Origin: Cinnamomum chago
Lineage: Eukaryota > Streptophyta > Magnoliopsida > Laurales > Lauraceae
NCBI GenBank assembly: GCA_038049695.1
Contig: CP142456.1
Coordinates: 18,876,501-18,940,500, forward strand
Reading direction: 5' to 3'
DNA: 64,000 bases
The position numbers were made by a program, and so were the translations under genes. The first letter of the stretch is position 1. Each line of letters opens with the position of its first letter. Positions 24,501 to 35,792 of the stretch are shown piece after piece. The notes under the pieces were generated by a model. That model searched no databases. It was not told the origin of the DNA and saw only the letters and a program-made list of their open reading frames with translations.

Positions 24501-25352
24501 GATTAAGATTTTGCAACATCCCATGAAATGGAGGGGCTTCAAATTCCAATAACTTATTATTTAGTAGGTGGACTCTAATGTGAACTTCTGGTCGCTTGTC
24601 AGTGCCTTTAAATTCAAGGGGTTGTCATGTTATTAAGTTTACTTCTCTTTTCCATATATATTTTGATACATAGAAATTTTTTAATAATCATAGATAATAC
24701 TTTTTAGATTTATATTTTTAATAATATTTCAAGAGATTCTCAAATTCCAATATATGTTCGTTTTTAGTTTTGGAATTGATTGCTTGATTTTACATGGAGT
24801 TATGTGAGGTTGGATTTGGGTTTAAACCACCCAAAAAATTATATTGTATTAGGTGGGAGTCAAAAACATAAAGTTTAAAATAATTTGTAACACCTTTAAC
24901 CAATTGTGTTATTCTATTTCATATAATAAAAATTATAAAAAAAAAAAAAAAAAACACAAGTATGACAGATGGGGCAGTTTTATTAGATTTAATGGGTTTA
25001 GTCTTCTTCTTCTCTTTTTTGAGGGTGGGCCTACAATTGTTTGACACTAAGTGATAAAAAATATCAAAGCCATCAGAATGCGGGGAAGCAAAAAGAAAAG
25101 GATTCAAAAACTATTATGAGTTTCCTATTTGAGTTTCGGCTTCGCACAACTATTATGATAGGCATTGAGTTTACCATTTTTTTTCTAAATTCTATCTATT
25201 GAAGTATACACTAACGTTCATAAAAGTTGAATTGTAGTTTTTTTTTCTAAAATTTTACATTTCTAAATATTCTTCGCAACTTAAAATAACAAGATTATAA
25301 TTTTTTTTATCATAAACAATAAGACTTGTATCTTAATTGTATGATAAAAAGA
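21598..25352. other. AT-rich intergenic stretch
   Basis: About 3.7 kb of AT-rich DNA with homopolymer runs (for example A-run at about 24938-24955). The only larger structure is the duplication at 23421-23815. No gene recognised on either strand. Confidence 0.45.
23421..23815 (+). repeat. Diverged tandem duplication, about 200-bp unit
   Basis: Copies at about 23421-23613 and 23614-23815 share the order GTAGTAGATT, AGTCT(C/T)GCA, GTGTGA, GAAGATA(T/C)TCGAGGTATGCA and TTTATTTATTT. Divergence is high, so the duplication is old. Confidence 0.65.
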
Positions 25353-25497
25353 AGAGGATTTTATGGGTAAAAGCCCCAAAAGACCTCATACCACTGATGA
25401 GGTCCCAGAATCACCGTATAGACGGGAGAGGTCCTCTTTGTGCCTTTTTGTCTTTTTTTTTTTTTTTTTTTTGTCATTTAGCGATCTGGTCGATATT
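25353..25497 (+). repeat. Left inverted repeat of the Mutator-like element
   Basis: It contains a long T-run (about 25449-25472) where the right copy has a shorter A-run. The ATG present in the right copy (GCGATATGG) is changed here to GCGATCTGG. Confidence 0.8.
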
Positions 25498-25520
25498 GAC
25501 CAGACTGTGGGGGAAAAAAA

Positions 25521-25792
25521 ACTGAATCTACAAGTCCACCTGCAGATCATCTACCCTCGCCTCCTCTCACTCCCCTTAGGTCGCGTTAGACAAATCGAAT
25601 TCCTAGTTTTCCATTTTCTCCCTTTCTCTCATGTACATGTTTGGATTCATTGAATCTCCTCCGCCCCCCCCCCCCCCCCCTTGAATCTACAAGTCCACCC
25701 GCAGATCATCTACCCTCGCCTCCTCTCACTCCCCTTAGGTCGCGTTAGACAAATCGAATTCCTAGTTTTCCATTTTCTCCCTTTCTCTCATG
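25521..25792 (+). repeat. About 160-bp tandem duplication, second copy split by hAT
   Basis: The phrase from GAATCTACAAGTCCACC through CTCTCATGTACATGTTTGG and a C-run occurs at about 25521-25680. It occurs again from 25681, where it is interrupted at CTCTCATG by the hAT element and continues at 26820-26862. The C-runs are 17 and 13 bases long. Confidence 0.8.
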
Positions 25793-26819
25793 TAGGGATG
25801 AAAGTGGGCCGGGCCGAGCAGGGCTTTGACAGGCCCTAGGCTCGGCCCTAGTATTTTTCAGTAGGCCCTAGCTCGGCCCTAGCCCTAGAGGGCCTCAAAA
25901 ACCCTGGCTCGGGCTCGGCTCTTATTAAGTTATGAGGCCCTAGGGCCGGCCCTTTGAGCCTGGCTCGATTGAGGCCCTAGCTCGGCCCTAGCCCTAGAGG
26001 GCCTCAAAAACCCTGGCTCGGGCTCGGCTCTTATTAAGTTATGAGGCCCTAGGGCCGGCCCTTTGAGCCTGGCTCGATTGAGGCCCTAGGCTCGGCTCGT
26101 GAGCTCAGCCTGTTTTATAATGATATAGTACTAGCTGAAAGAAAATATTTTCAGGAAAAAAAAATCCAGTAGGAATTCAAAGAAATCTGCATATGCAAAC
26201 CAGAACAAAAAAATGGTCAAATGCATGCATTCATCCCATATTCTCATTCTCATAATTTGGACTGCAGCACTAAAATTAACTAAAATAAGAAAGACTTCAT
26301 AAAAGCAAAGGGAGCCTAGTTCCAACACTCCATAATAGTTCAATGTTAATGTAGATTAATTAGCATCATTAAACTCCAACAATAATACAAATCAAATTAA
26401 ACTCCAATAGCATCATAGAAAAAAATAAAGTATTCGGCTAACATCATAAAATAAAGTTTTCATCATCACCAGCATCACCTATAACAACAAGAATAGAGCC
26501 TTGTTAATAAATAATAATAACAACAAAGGAAAGATTGTTTTAGAGTTACAAGACTTAAAAACTGGGCAGCCGTTGGTTGGATCCACTTTAATGATCCAAC
26601 GGTTCCCACTTGACCTGAATAAATCCTTATATATAATATATGTAGGCCCTAGGGCTTACGAGCCGGGCTTCATCAAGCCCTAGCTCGGCCCTTTTAAGCA
26701 AACGGGCCTCCTACTAGGCCCTAGCTCGGCTCTTTTGTCTTTTGAGCCGAGCTCGGGCCGAGCCTATAACGGGCCGTCCGCGAGCGGCCCTAGGACGGCT
26801 CGGCCCACTTTCACCCCTA
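25793..26819. mobile_element. Non-autonomous hAT element, 1027 bp
   Basis: The ends TAGGGATGAAAGTGGGCC and, inverted, TAGGGGTGAAAGTGGGCC are flanked by a perfect 8-bp duplication CTCTCATG (25785-25792 and 26820-26827). GC-rich subterminal arrays of CTCGGCCC/GGGCCGAG motifs fill both ends. The left part has an internal 109-bp tandem duplication (25863-25971 and 25972-26080). No transposase frame is present. Confidence 0.92.
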
Positions 26820-26906
26820 CTCTCATGTACATGTTTGGATTCATTGAATCCCCCCCCCCCCCTCTTCTCTCCTCCCCTCTCAATTGCGTTTCATCGAACA
26901 TAGTCT

Positions 26907-27308
26907 TCAACATTCTCCTTCCCTCGCTGTGTCTGCACAAACGAAGAAACCGAAACCCTCTGGACCTTCAACAACATCCTCCAATGCCGGAAATTGAGCA
27001 ACTTCTTCATCTTCATCGCCTACTTCTCCATCCCCCTCGACTTTTTCTACTTCATCTCCTACTCCTCCATCTTCCCCTTTCGATGGATTTTCCTCCAATT
27101 TGGTGCTTTCATCGTCCTTTACGGCCTCAGTCACTTCATCAACGTCTTTACCTACGCACTTCACTCCTTCCATTTCATGCTCTCTCTCACAATCCTGACT
27201 GCATCCACCGCTTTGGAACAATACTAGCAACCAAGAGAGAAAAACCCAGTTTCTATTTGATTTCTGCAAATCAAGAGCAACCACCACAGAATGTTTGATA
27301 TTGACCAT
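26907..27308 (-). CDS. Hypothetical acidic protein inside the Mutator-like element
   Basis: A frame of 133 codons opens at an ATG within the right inverted repeat (27308) and closes at 26907, just inside the boundary of the nested hAT region. The product starts MVNIKHSVVVALDLQ. It has a hydrophobic segment around residues 21-32 and then a strongly acidic middle rich in Glu, Asp, Gly and Val. A signal-peptide-like start is possible. I do not recognise the family. Codon-like regularity and the location inside long inverted repeats suggest a captured host gene fragment, but a chance frame is not excluded. Confidence 0.35.
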   Translation of the reverse strand: MVNIKHSVVVALDLQKSNRNWVFLSWLLVLFQSGGCSQDCEREHEMEGVKCVGKDVDEVTEAVKDDESTKLEENPSKGEDGGVGDEVEKVEGDGEVGDEDEEVAQFPALEDVVEGPEGFGFFVCADTAREGEC

Positions 27309-27432
27309 ATCGCTAAATGATAAAAAAAAAGAGACAAAAATGCACCAAGAGGACCCCTCTCGTCTATAAGATGATTACGGGACCGCATCAGTGGTATGAG
27401 GTCGTTTGGGGCTTTTACCCATAAAATCCTCT
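27298..27432 (-). repeat. Right inverted repeat of the Mutator-like element
   Basis: It is the inverted counterpart of the left repeat. Its inner edge carries the ATG that opens the minus-strand frame of 133 codons. Confidence 0.8.
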
Positions 27433-27703
27433 AAAACTAATGAGATATCTATATATTATAATATCATATATGTTATATTAATATATATATATTATGTCTT
27501 TTTTCACTTCAATATAATTTGTACAGAATGTATCATATTTTTAATATTTTCTAATTTTTTAAAATTTATGGATATTTTTTATTGTATGAATCGTGTTACT
27601 CATTCTAGTGTAGGCATGTTTTGCTAGTACCATGTAAAAAACGTACATGGTTTAAAATATACAAAGCTATGATTATATTGTTCCTATGAGAATCTTAAAA
27701 GCT
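27433..27703. other. Non-coding stretch
   Basis: AT-rich spacer between two transposable elements; nothing further seen. Confidence 0.4.
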
Positions 27704-27706
27704 TAA

Positions 27707-28113
27707 CCCTCCGTTTGGGAAGAAAGGAGAGGGGAGGGAAAATTTGAGGGGGAAGGAAAATGAAGGGGAGGAGAGGGAAAATTAATTTTCCCTCCTCTTG
27801 TTTGAGAAGTAAAAAAGTAGGGTGAAGAAAAGTGAAAAAATATAATTTTGTTTGTTTGTAAGGTACAGAGACAAATACCATTTTATCCTTGCTTTTGAAA
27901 AAAAATTCAATAAGAGTAAAATGACAGTTAGTCATTTCCATCACTTTCCCCTCTTTTCCCCTCATTTTCCCCCCTGTTTTTGGGGGAAATTTTTTGAGGG
28001 AAAACAATTCATTTTTCCCTCCATTTCCCCCTCCCCCATTTCCCTCCCCTCTTCCCAAACACCCCCCCCCCCCCCCCCCCCCCCCCCATTTTCCCCCCTT
28101 CCCAAACAGAGGG
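27707..28113. mobile_element. Tourist-like MITE, 407 bp
   Basis: The ends CCCTCCGTTTGGGAAG and, inverted, CCCTCTGTTTGGGAAG are flanked by TAA on both sides (27704-27706 and 28114-28116), the PIF/Harbinger target preference. Strand asymmetry is extreme: purine-rich (GGGGAGGG) at the left and pyrimidine-rich at the right, with a run of 26 C at 28062-28087. Confidence 0.8.
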
Positions 28114-28116
28114 TAA

Positions 28117-28818
28117 ATGAAATTGCTAGGCTCCACTATGAGCAGAGAAATATCTATTTTGAGGATGGGTAATCTGAGTATACTTACATGAGCCCCATTT
28201 ATTAATTCATTTTAGGTTTGGATCTGGATCATTGTCTTATAAGTTGATGCTGAATCTCGTAGAACTTGTAGAACCCAAATTGGAGGTGGACCTATGCAAA
28301 TTTCAAACATATCCAAATGTGGACACACCAATATGATTCATCTCCGAATACACTAAATTTGAATCCTTATGTGAGGAACTCATAATATACGGATGCGATT
28401 GTATTAGATCGCATTTATTCTTCAATACTTCAAATCAACTGTGAAAAAATAGTTAAATGGATTCTTTGTGTTGGGTTTTTAATCTAAAAGCTCTTATTGA
28501 CAAGTAAACTTTACAGGTTATTGGTGGGACATTATCACTTTATATCATTATAGGGACTTGACATATTACATCAATTTTTTAAAATCTCTCGTAAAAATTA
28601 GATTTTTTTTCCATTTCATCTACCTATATGCATGATCAATGTTTCGATGCGAATTGAGTGTGGATTGAAAATGGCTTTCATTGATTATCCCAAGCATCTA
28701 TTGAGGAGCCACCAAAATCCAATCTAGCCATTAATTTGGCATTTTTTATCTATGTTATACGATCTTGAGATTAAGGTCATATTTAACTCACAATTTATCA
28801 ATCCTATCTCGCCGTCTA
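28117..28818. other. Non-coding stretch
   Basis: AT-rich spacer before the hAT element; no gene recognised. Confidence 0.4.
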
Positions 28819-29341
28819 GCTACAAGTAGGCATGTCAAATGGGCCGGGCAAGGCCGTGCCAGGCCGAGGTGCCTCGGCCCGTTGGCCCGTTTGGCCCGAC
28901 CCGCCAGGCACGTGGGCTGTCCTCTGTGCCCTGCCAGGATGGCCCACCCAACGGTCGGCCAGTTAGGCCTGGCCCGCCAGGCTCGCTCCAACAGCCACAC
29001 CCATTCCTCACCAATTTACACAACTCTCTCACTCTTTATACATTCTGTCAAACCATTCAACTCTTCCACTCTCTCTATGAAGTTTTTGGAGGGTCAAAAA
29101 TCAAGTCATCAAGAGACAAGATTAAAGGGGCCTTCAAAGATTTAGATGTATTTATATTATTTAAATTTGAGATTCCATATATATAAGTTTATATTATATT
29201 ATATTAACTATCATTTTCTTCCCTTTCTTATATTAATTATCACAAAAGAAGGCTATTAGCCTACTACTGCTATTATTTAGAAATTTTATTTTTTGAGATA
29301 TGGCTAGAAGATTTCTCACAGAATCTTCTTCCGTTACTTTA

Positions 29342-30268
29342 GGGCCTGTTTGGATGCGCAAGAAAGTACAAGAAAATAATATTTTTTAGAATATAATCTT
29401 TCATTTTTTAAAGAAGAAAATCTTGTGCGTTTGGTAACTCAAGAAAAATTTGAAGAAAAGATTCTTTTCTTTCAAAAAGCTTAATATTCTCTCCTACAGC
29501 TCCCCCCTGTAGAAAACTTTCTACAAGATAAAAATCTTTCAAAATGACGATTACAAAGTGGTAGAGTAAAGTAAAGACCTTGGTTCAACAAATCCATCAT
29601 AATGTGTATGTTTACATATTTGGAAAAATAAAGTAAAAGTAAATCTCACAGGACGATAAAGGTTGGGTAAAGTAAAGGTGGGATAAAGTACATGGTGAAG
29701 TAAAGTGAGAATGAATGGTAAAGTAGTTTTTTTTTTTTACTTTACTTAAACATTTTATCGTAGTTTTATATGGTAAATAAAAAGTGACTTGTTTATAGGT
29801 GTGGTAAAGTAAAATAAAGATCGATGTCATATCATGGTAAAAGATGAGGTAAAGTAAGGTCAGATGAAGTATGTGGTAAAGCAAAGTGAGAGAGAGTTAT
29901 AAAGTAGTTGTTTTTTCATTTACTTTACTTTACTATACTTTACCATGGTTTTATATGATAAAAGAAAAGTAACTTATGATAAAAACATGAAAGTTAAACT
30001 TTACTTTACCACATTACTTTTTTTATCCTGACGTGGTAAATTACATATAAATTAAAATATTTAATATAAAAAATTCTTATAATATAATTTACTTTAATCA
30101 TAGCACCTTCCAAACATCTCAATTTAAAATCTGTAGTATTCTTCAAAAATTGTCAAACAGTAAAAAAATTATACTATTATAATATTGCATTATTGTATTC
30201 TATACTATTTTATTCTAACAATATTTAAATATGTAAATATTTTATTCTGTAGACATCCAAACGGACCC
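29342..30268. mobile_element. Tourist-like MITE nested in the hAT element, 927 bp
   Basis: The ends GGGCCTGTTTGGATG and, inverted, GGGTCCGTTTGGATG are flanked by TTA on both sides (29339-29341 and 30269-30271), typical of PIF/Harbinger. The middle (about 29560-30060) is dominated by irregular TAAAGTAAAG/CTTTACTTTA repeats in both orientations. Confidence 0.82.
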
Positions 30269-30290
30269 TTAGGGGTAAAAGAAGATTTTA

Positions 30291-32221
30291 TTGAATTACA
30301 AGATGAAGTATGTGATTTACCACCCCCCTTTCCTCAGTTCAAGTAAACCAACCAAGAGGAATAAAATTTCAGTAGTTTGGGATATATTTACAAGGTTTGA
30401 TGTTATTGAAAATAGAAAGAAAATTGAAAAGGCAAAATGTATATTTTGTAGTAAGATTTATTGTACCGATTCAAAATTGGGTACCGGCCATTTGTCAAGA
30501 CATGGGCAAAAATGTTTAGCCTTACATAAGCTAGCGGATCCAGGGGAAGGGGGAGGGACGCTTGGTTCACAGTCCCAAATTTCTACAACTGGTGGTGGTA
30601 GTAGTAGCAACAATTTGGGTCTTTTTTCTTTTAATGCACAAAGTGCTAGACAAAATCTTGTTAAAATGAATGTGTAATCCGAATTACCATTTTCCTTTGT
30701 TGAAAATGAGTTTTTTAAAGAATGGGTCCATAAATACTGCCAACCACAATTTCACAGTATTTCAAGAAATACAGCCATAAATGATGCTATTAGACTCTAG
30801 CAGGAAGAGAAAACAAATATAAAAAATTACCTTGCAGAAATTCTGGGTAGAATAGCCATAACCACAGATATGTGGACTTATAAAGGGGGTGATAGTTTTC
30901 TTTGTATTACTGCACATAATATAGATGCAAAATGGATTATTAATAAACGTATAATTAGTTTTAGTTGTCTTGAATGAGCACATAATGGCACTAGAATAAG
31001 TACATTTATTTTGGAAAAACTAGATGAATATAATATTAAGGAAAAAGTTTTATCTATAACTTTCGATAATGCCCAGTAATAATACAATGACTATTGAATT
31101 AATGAGAATGTAGATGTCACTTGCAACTTTGATAGATAGCTCTATCCTCCAAAATAGATGTGTATGTCACATCTTAAATCTCATTGCAAATGTTGGACAT
31201 ATTGTAAGTTACATAGATGCTAATAAAGACATTGCTAAATTTATTTTCTGCTCCGCACAGAGAAGACAATTGTATGTCCAAATATGTGTGAGGCAAGGCG
31301 TATCAGCTATTAAAATGCCTAAAGAGGTAGAACATAGATGGAATTATATGTATGTTTTGTTAAACAAGGCACTTGATTGGAAAACTGTTTTAAATGAATT
31401 TTGTGTGCACAAGATTTGATGATTAGTGATGAACATTAGGAGTTATATGCCCATATAACAGATTTATGAGAAGCATTTTATACTTCAACATTATTTTTTT
31501 TGGGGATATATTATCCCACATCTAATGAAGTATGAAGCTTTTTAAAATTATTTTACAATTCAATAGATTTAGAGATCATTTTTTACTAAGTAGCACTATT
31601 AGAAACATGGAAGAAAATTTTAATAAATATTGGAAAGAGACTCCAATGACATTTTCTTTAGCTGTTGTATTTGATCCTAAGTTAAAATTAAGTGGTGTAC
31701 AATTTTTTTATTGATGGAATAAATAAAAATATGAATTATATAGATTTAAATATTTTTTCAAATATAAATGCAAATTTACAAGCACTTTTTCAATTTTATT
31801 GTAAACAAATGGGTACAACTGGGCTTAATATGGGTCATTAAGAAGTCCAGCAAACAGGTGTTGGTGAGTGGGATGTGTGGTATTCTTCCCTATCCACGGT
31901 CATGGTATCCCACTCAAGCTCAAGTACGTCTGTGACGCAATTATCATCGTATCTTGACGTTTGTGTAATACGGGTGCAGGATCAGATGTATCTAGTTTTT
32001 ACCTTTTAGCCTTGTGGAAGCAACACAAAAGCATTTATCCGGTGTTGGCCACCATAGCTCGTAATCTATTGACTATTCTAATATCTTCTATAGCATCATA
32101 ATAGGCTTTTAGTGTAGGTGGATGTATGGTGGATAACAAAAGAACAAATCTAACTGAAGAAATGGTGGAGTGTTGTGTTTGCCAACGAGACTGGTATTTG
32201 GCAGATAAAAGGAAGTAGGAA
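30291..32221 (+). pseudogene. hAT transposase pseudogene (BED zinc finger, hATC)
   Basis: The first frame (30291-30677) has a BED-type zinc finger with WDIFTRF, CIFC and a GHLSRHGQKC motif (C-X2-C ... H-X5-C). Further blocks match Ac/RICESLEEPER-type transposases: ITTDMWT near 30865, SITFDNA near 31060, RCVCHILNLIAN near 31137, a central RNase H-like part with VEHRWNYMY, and a C-terminal dimerisation block (LWKQHKSIYPVLATIARNLL, then EEMVECCVCQRDW) near 32020-32205. Several stops and frameshifts separate the blocks (for example 30676, about 30796, 31417), so it cannot make an active transposase. It was the enzyme that mobilised this element. Confidence 0.85.
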
Positions 32222-32593
32222 TTGACATCAATGTAAGATTATGATCTAGCAGAATACATTAGTAGACTACACATCTGATTTTTTTTCTTTTTCCTTCATT
32301 GTAATTTGTAAATATATAAGTTTTTCATTCTTTTTTATTTTTATTTTCTAAAAAAGATTATAAGGTTTTGAAGGTAATATTTTATTTAGGAACCTTCAAG
32401 AAGAAAAGATCCAAATGGAGTAGGTCGAGTTTGACCGAACTACTTAAATATCTTTGTCATTCTCCGTGCTTGGGGGTGGGGGGTTGAAGATGAAGGAGGC
32501 CTGCCTGGCACGAAGGCCCGGCACAGCCCGGCACATTGCGGGCCGTGCTAGCGGGCAGGCCATGTCGGGCTGTTTGACATGCCTAGCTACAAG

Positions 32594-33838
32594 CCTAGAG
32601 GCAGCTTGTTAAATTAATTGAGGAGATGGGCCGTTGACGCTATCCAGATGGATTATATTGCTTTCCTTATTTGATTTAGGATTATATTTGTATTTCCTAT
32701 TTATTAGTAAGTGTACATTTACTTTTCTATTCATTGATTGAAGTAATTGAGTTTAGTAGAATGCAATATATGAGTAATTTCTTTTTCATCCAGTGTTCCC
32801 TCTTTCGTTTCCTTTCCTCTCCTCCCTTATCCATCAACACCGCTCACGTAATTTTGTCCTTTTGAAGAAAATCATTGTGACTTTTGTTTTCATCCAAACA
32901 ACGGTTCCGCAAGGGAGCACATATCTTTCCTCAAAATTAGTCTAATTTCGATTAGGGTTTTGATATTTGGCTCATTAAATAGGATGAGGTGCAAGTTTGG
33001 CATTGATGTTTAGTCAGATATATATAATTTCAAAAATAGAAAGGCGAAGATTGAGGCAATCTTGTACCAATGGAGGCAGGATGTTCCCCTTTAGGACCGT
33101 CATGGCTTTGATAGAGACAATGATGTACAATGCATGACCAAATATGCATGCTCTTATCGGGATAAATTGACTTCTGCCGATGAAGACATCATCTCCATGA
33201 AATAGTAAAGGAATAAAATTATCACTCCATCAGCAACATGTGTACAAATTACAATTCTAATCGAAGAAAAGCTCGTAGTGAGCTTCTTTCCACCTGAAAG
33301 AGAACTGATGCACGTGCAACCATTGATGAGTTTGGATCACTTAAAAGATGATCTCTCTTTTTTTTTTTCTTTTTTTTCCTATTTTGTGTGCAAATTTGTT
33401 TATGAAGCTTCCTGCTTTTCTTTTCTTTTCGTTTTTTTTTTTTTTTCATTTTTCTCTTTTAAAATGATGGTCATAACTTTGCTTGAGATGATGAATTTCG
33501 ATTCAAAGGCAAAAGTTATTTATTTATTTATTTAATGCTTGGCATCAGTTGATTTTTGGATCAACTGAAGTTTGGATTCTTTGGGATTGAGACTCAGATT
33601 TTCTGAGCCCATCATTACTATAATCCAACAACAAAAGTCTATATTGAAATCCAAATGTTCAAAATCATTGCCCCACTTTTTTCTTTTATGATCAAGAATT
33701 TTTTTATTAGAATTATGACCACTATCACATTGATCAGGTCTAAAACACATAATCTAAATAAGAAAGAAAAAGGTCAAATCAATTTATTGATTGCGAGTTT
33801 AACTTTGATCTCGGTAATATTTTTCTTGGAAATAGAAT
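32594..33838. other. Non-coding stretch with an unidentified frame-like segment
   Basis: A stretch at about 33040-33208 reads like coding DNA (IEAILYQWRQDVPL, stop, then DRHGFDRDNDVQ and so on) but I cannot name the family. The rest is T-rich, with long T-runs at 33355-33380 and 33425-33450. Confidence 0.35.
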
Positions 33839-33840
33839 AA

Positions 33841-33861
33841 TATATATATATATATATATAT
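33841..33861. repeat. TA microsatellite
   Basis: About ten TA units. Similar short TA runs occur near 2610 and 5513-5530. Confidence 0.85.
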
Positions 33862-34498
33862 GGAAGTGATTTTAAGCTGTTTCAACTTCAGTGATGAGTT
33901 TTTTGATGTATTCTTAATGATTGACTCCAAAAATCTTTTGAGTTCTGCCCAGAATTGGGACTCCATAGAATGTAGTTCATGTGCATCAAACAAGTGCTCA
34001 ATCAACCTCCAATAGTCCATATTTTGGACATGCACAGTTTGTTGTTCTTTCTTTCTTGTTTTTTCTTTTTGGTAAAAACATGTATAGTCTTATAAATTCA
34101 GAATGAGTTCAGTTCCTTCTTTTAGCTATTACATTGAACCGTATAACAAATCTCTGGAACTCCACCACTCAAGATGAATTTCATCCATTGCAAGGACGTA
34201 TCCTCAAAATTCAGTTTAAAATGAGTGGGTCACGCTAATGGAAATGTGATGGGTGCTGACATGGAATCACTATTGATGTGGTGTTGCTTGCAGGATGAAA
34301 TTCATCTTGAATAGTCTGGATCATTAGGGGTGGACTCAGGCACAACCATGCGGGTGTGGTCGCACCCGATAAACCATAGTGCACTTTAAAACATTCAATA
34401 CGAAATATGGGCCCACCCTCAAAATCCACACGTAAAAGTTCTACGTTTGACCCCGAAAACAAGCTACCTGTTAAGGTATGAACCCCTGGAATGAAGAT
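33862..34498. other. Non-coding stretch
   Basis: No gene or repeat recognised. Confidence 0.4.
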
Positions 34499-34662
34499 CC
34501 TGAGTCCGCGTGGATCATCTATGTGTAGGCTCTATGATGAAGTTCCAGGACTATTCCATGTAATACCTGCGAGAGAAGAACCTGAGTCCGCCCGGATCAT
34601 CTATGTGTAGGCTCGATGATGAAGTTCCAGGACTATTCCATGTAATGCCTACGAGAGAATTT
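34499..34662 (+). repeat. 82-bp tandem duplication
   Basis: Two copies start CCTGAGTCCGC at 34499 and 34581 and differ at only a few positions, so the duplication is recent. Confidence 0.85.
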
Positions 34663-35784
34663 CAATTTGCCTACCTGTCATGTTCTAAGGTACAACACCT
34701 ACAAACAGGGAATCTAGGACTTTTTGTACCAAGAAGTTTTTCCTTCGGGCTTAGGAACTCTTTCAATTTCTACAAAGCATTTGAATTCTACATTTCATGG
34801 GTATTTTAGCCATTTTACTATAGCTATTTTTTTTCTTTCAATCTTCTCCGTAGAACATAGAATTTAGGAATTCAGGGTGATGAAGTCTGATGAACATTTC
34901 AAATTCACAAGCCTTCCAATAAAAATTCAACCAATAATGGTACAAAAAAAAGAGGAACTTGATGAGTTAGGAATATAAAAACCCTCAAAATTCTTTTCAG
35001 AGTCTGTTTACTGGAATTTCTCAAATGCCAAACTCTCTCCAAATAGAATGGTAAGACATATTCCCATTGTGGGGGAGATCTGAGGATCAACTTCATGCTG
35101 AGGACCAGTTTGCTCAATGTTACTTCCAATAAAGAAAAAAAGAGTCAATTCTGTAAACCATTTGATATTGTAGTATTTGAAACATGTCATTGGATATTTT
35201 AGTCATTTTGTTAACTGGTAATTGTACGTGGATTAATTATTGTGATCTATAGGAGATGAAACACATAAACCAAACTAGTATTAAAATAATCACTGTTTCT
35301 TTCATCAGAAGCATGAGTATTAACTAAACAAGTCAAACTAAAAACTCAATTAATTAAATTTGACCTCTCCACACCCACATCATATAATATCCTTTGTTTT
35401 TTACTTAGGTCTTATTAAATTCTTTCAAGATGTTAAAACAAGTAAATGAGTCCAAACAGATGATTTTGTATCAGCATTTTGTAACTCCTAGGAAATAAGG
35501 ACGGCTTAGGTACGTGGCATGGCCCTTGTCCCTTCCATGCCCAATGCTCGTTCACCACAAGAAAACGAGAACTTATTGAAAATTTAAAAGTTCTCTTAAA
35601 AATGTTAATGGGTTATTGTCTTGTATTCTAGATTACTCGGATTAGTCAATTTGAGTTAATCTTGGCATAATTGGATTTGGGATATTTTGGTAATTGTGCC
35701 CTTTTTTTTTTTTTTTTGCTAAGAAAGATTTTCTTAAAAGCCAAGAAAATAAGAATTATATATTGATATAATTAGTAGCCCTAA
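34663..35784. other. Non-coding stretch
   Basis: AT-rich DNA with no recognised gene; a T-run lies at about 35701-35718. Confidence 0.4.
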
Positions 35785-35792
35785 ACCTTGTG

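Larger units (their letters stand above)
25353..27432. mobile_element. Mutator-like element with long inverted repeats and nested hAT
   Basis: Inverted repeats of about 140 bp bound the unit: 25353-25497 and 27298-27432, starting AGAGGATTTTATGGGTAAAA. Long inverted repeats are typical of Mutator-like elements. A 9-bp duplication is not clear. Without the nested hAT (25793-26819) the element is about 1.05 kb. The interior is GC-richer than the flanks and has a gene-like minus-strand frame, as in Pack-MULEs that carry host gene fragments. Confidence 0.7.
28827..32585 (+). mobile_element. hAT element with decayed transposase, 3.76 kb
   Basis: The ends TAGGCATGTCAAA and, inverted, TAGGCATGTCAAA are identical over 13 bp and flanked by a perfect 8-bp duplication GCTACAAG (28819-28826 and 32586-32593). 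Subterminal zones are GC-rich (GGCCCG, CCGGCAC). A plus-strand transposase relic lies at 30291-32221 and a Tourist-like MITE at 29342-30268. With the MITE removed, the original element was about 2.8 kb. Confidence 0.93.

Noticed and set aside
27684..28172. Gly- or Pro-rich frames of 106-150 codons
   Set aside because: They are translations of the G/C-rich Tourist-like MITE and its C-run, not genes.
28765..29186. Arg/Pro-rich frames at the left end of the hAT element
   Set aside because: They read through the GC-rich subterminal repeats; no motif and open on both strands.
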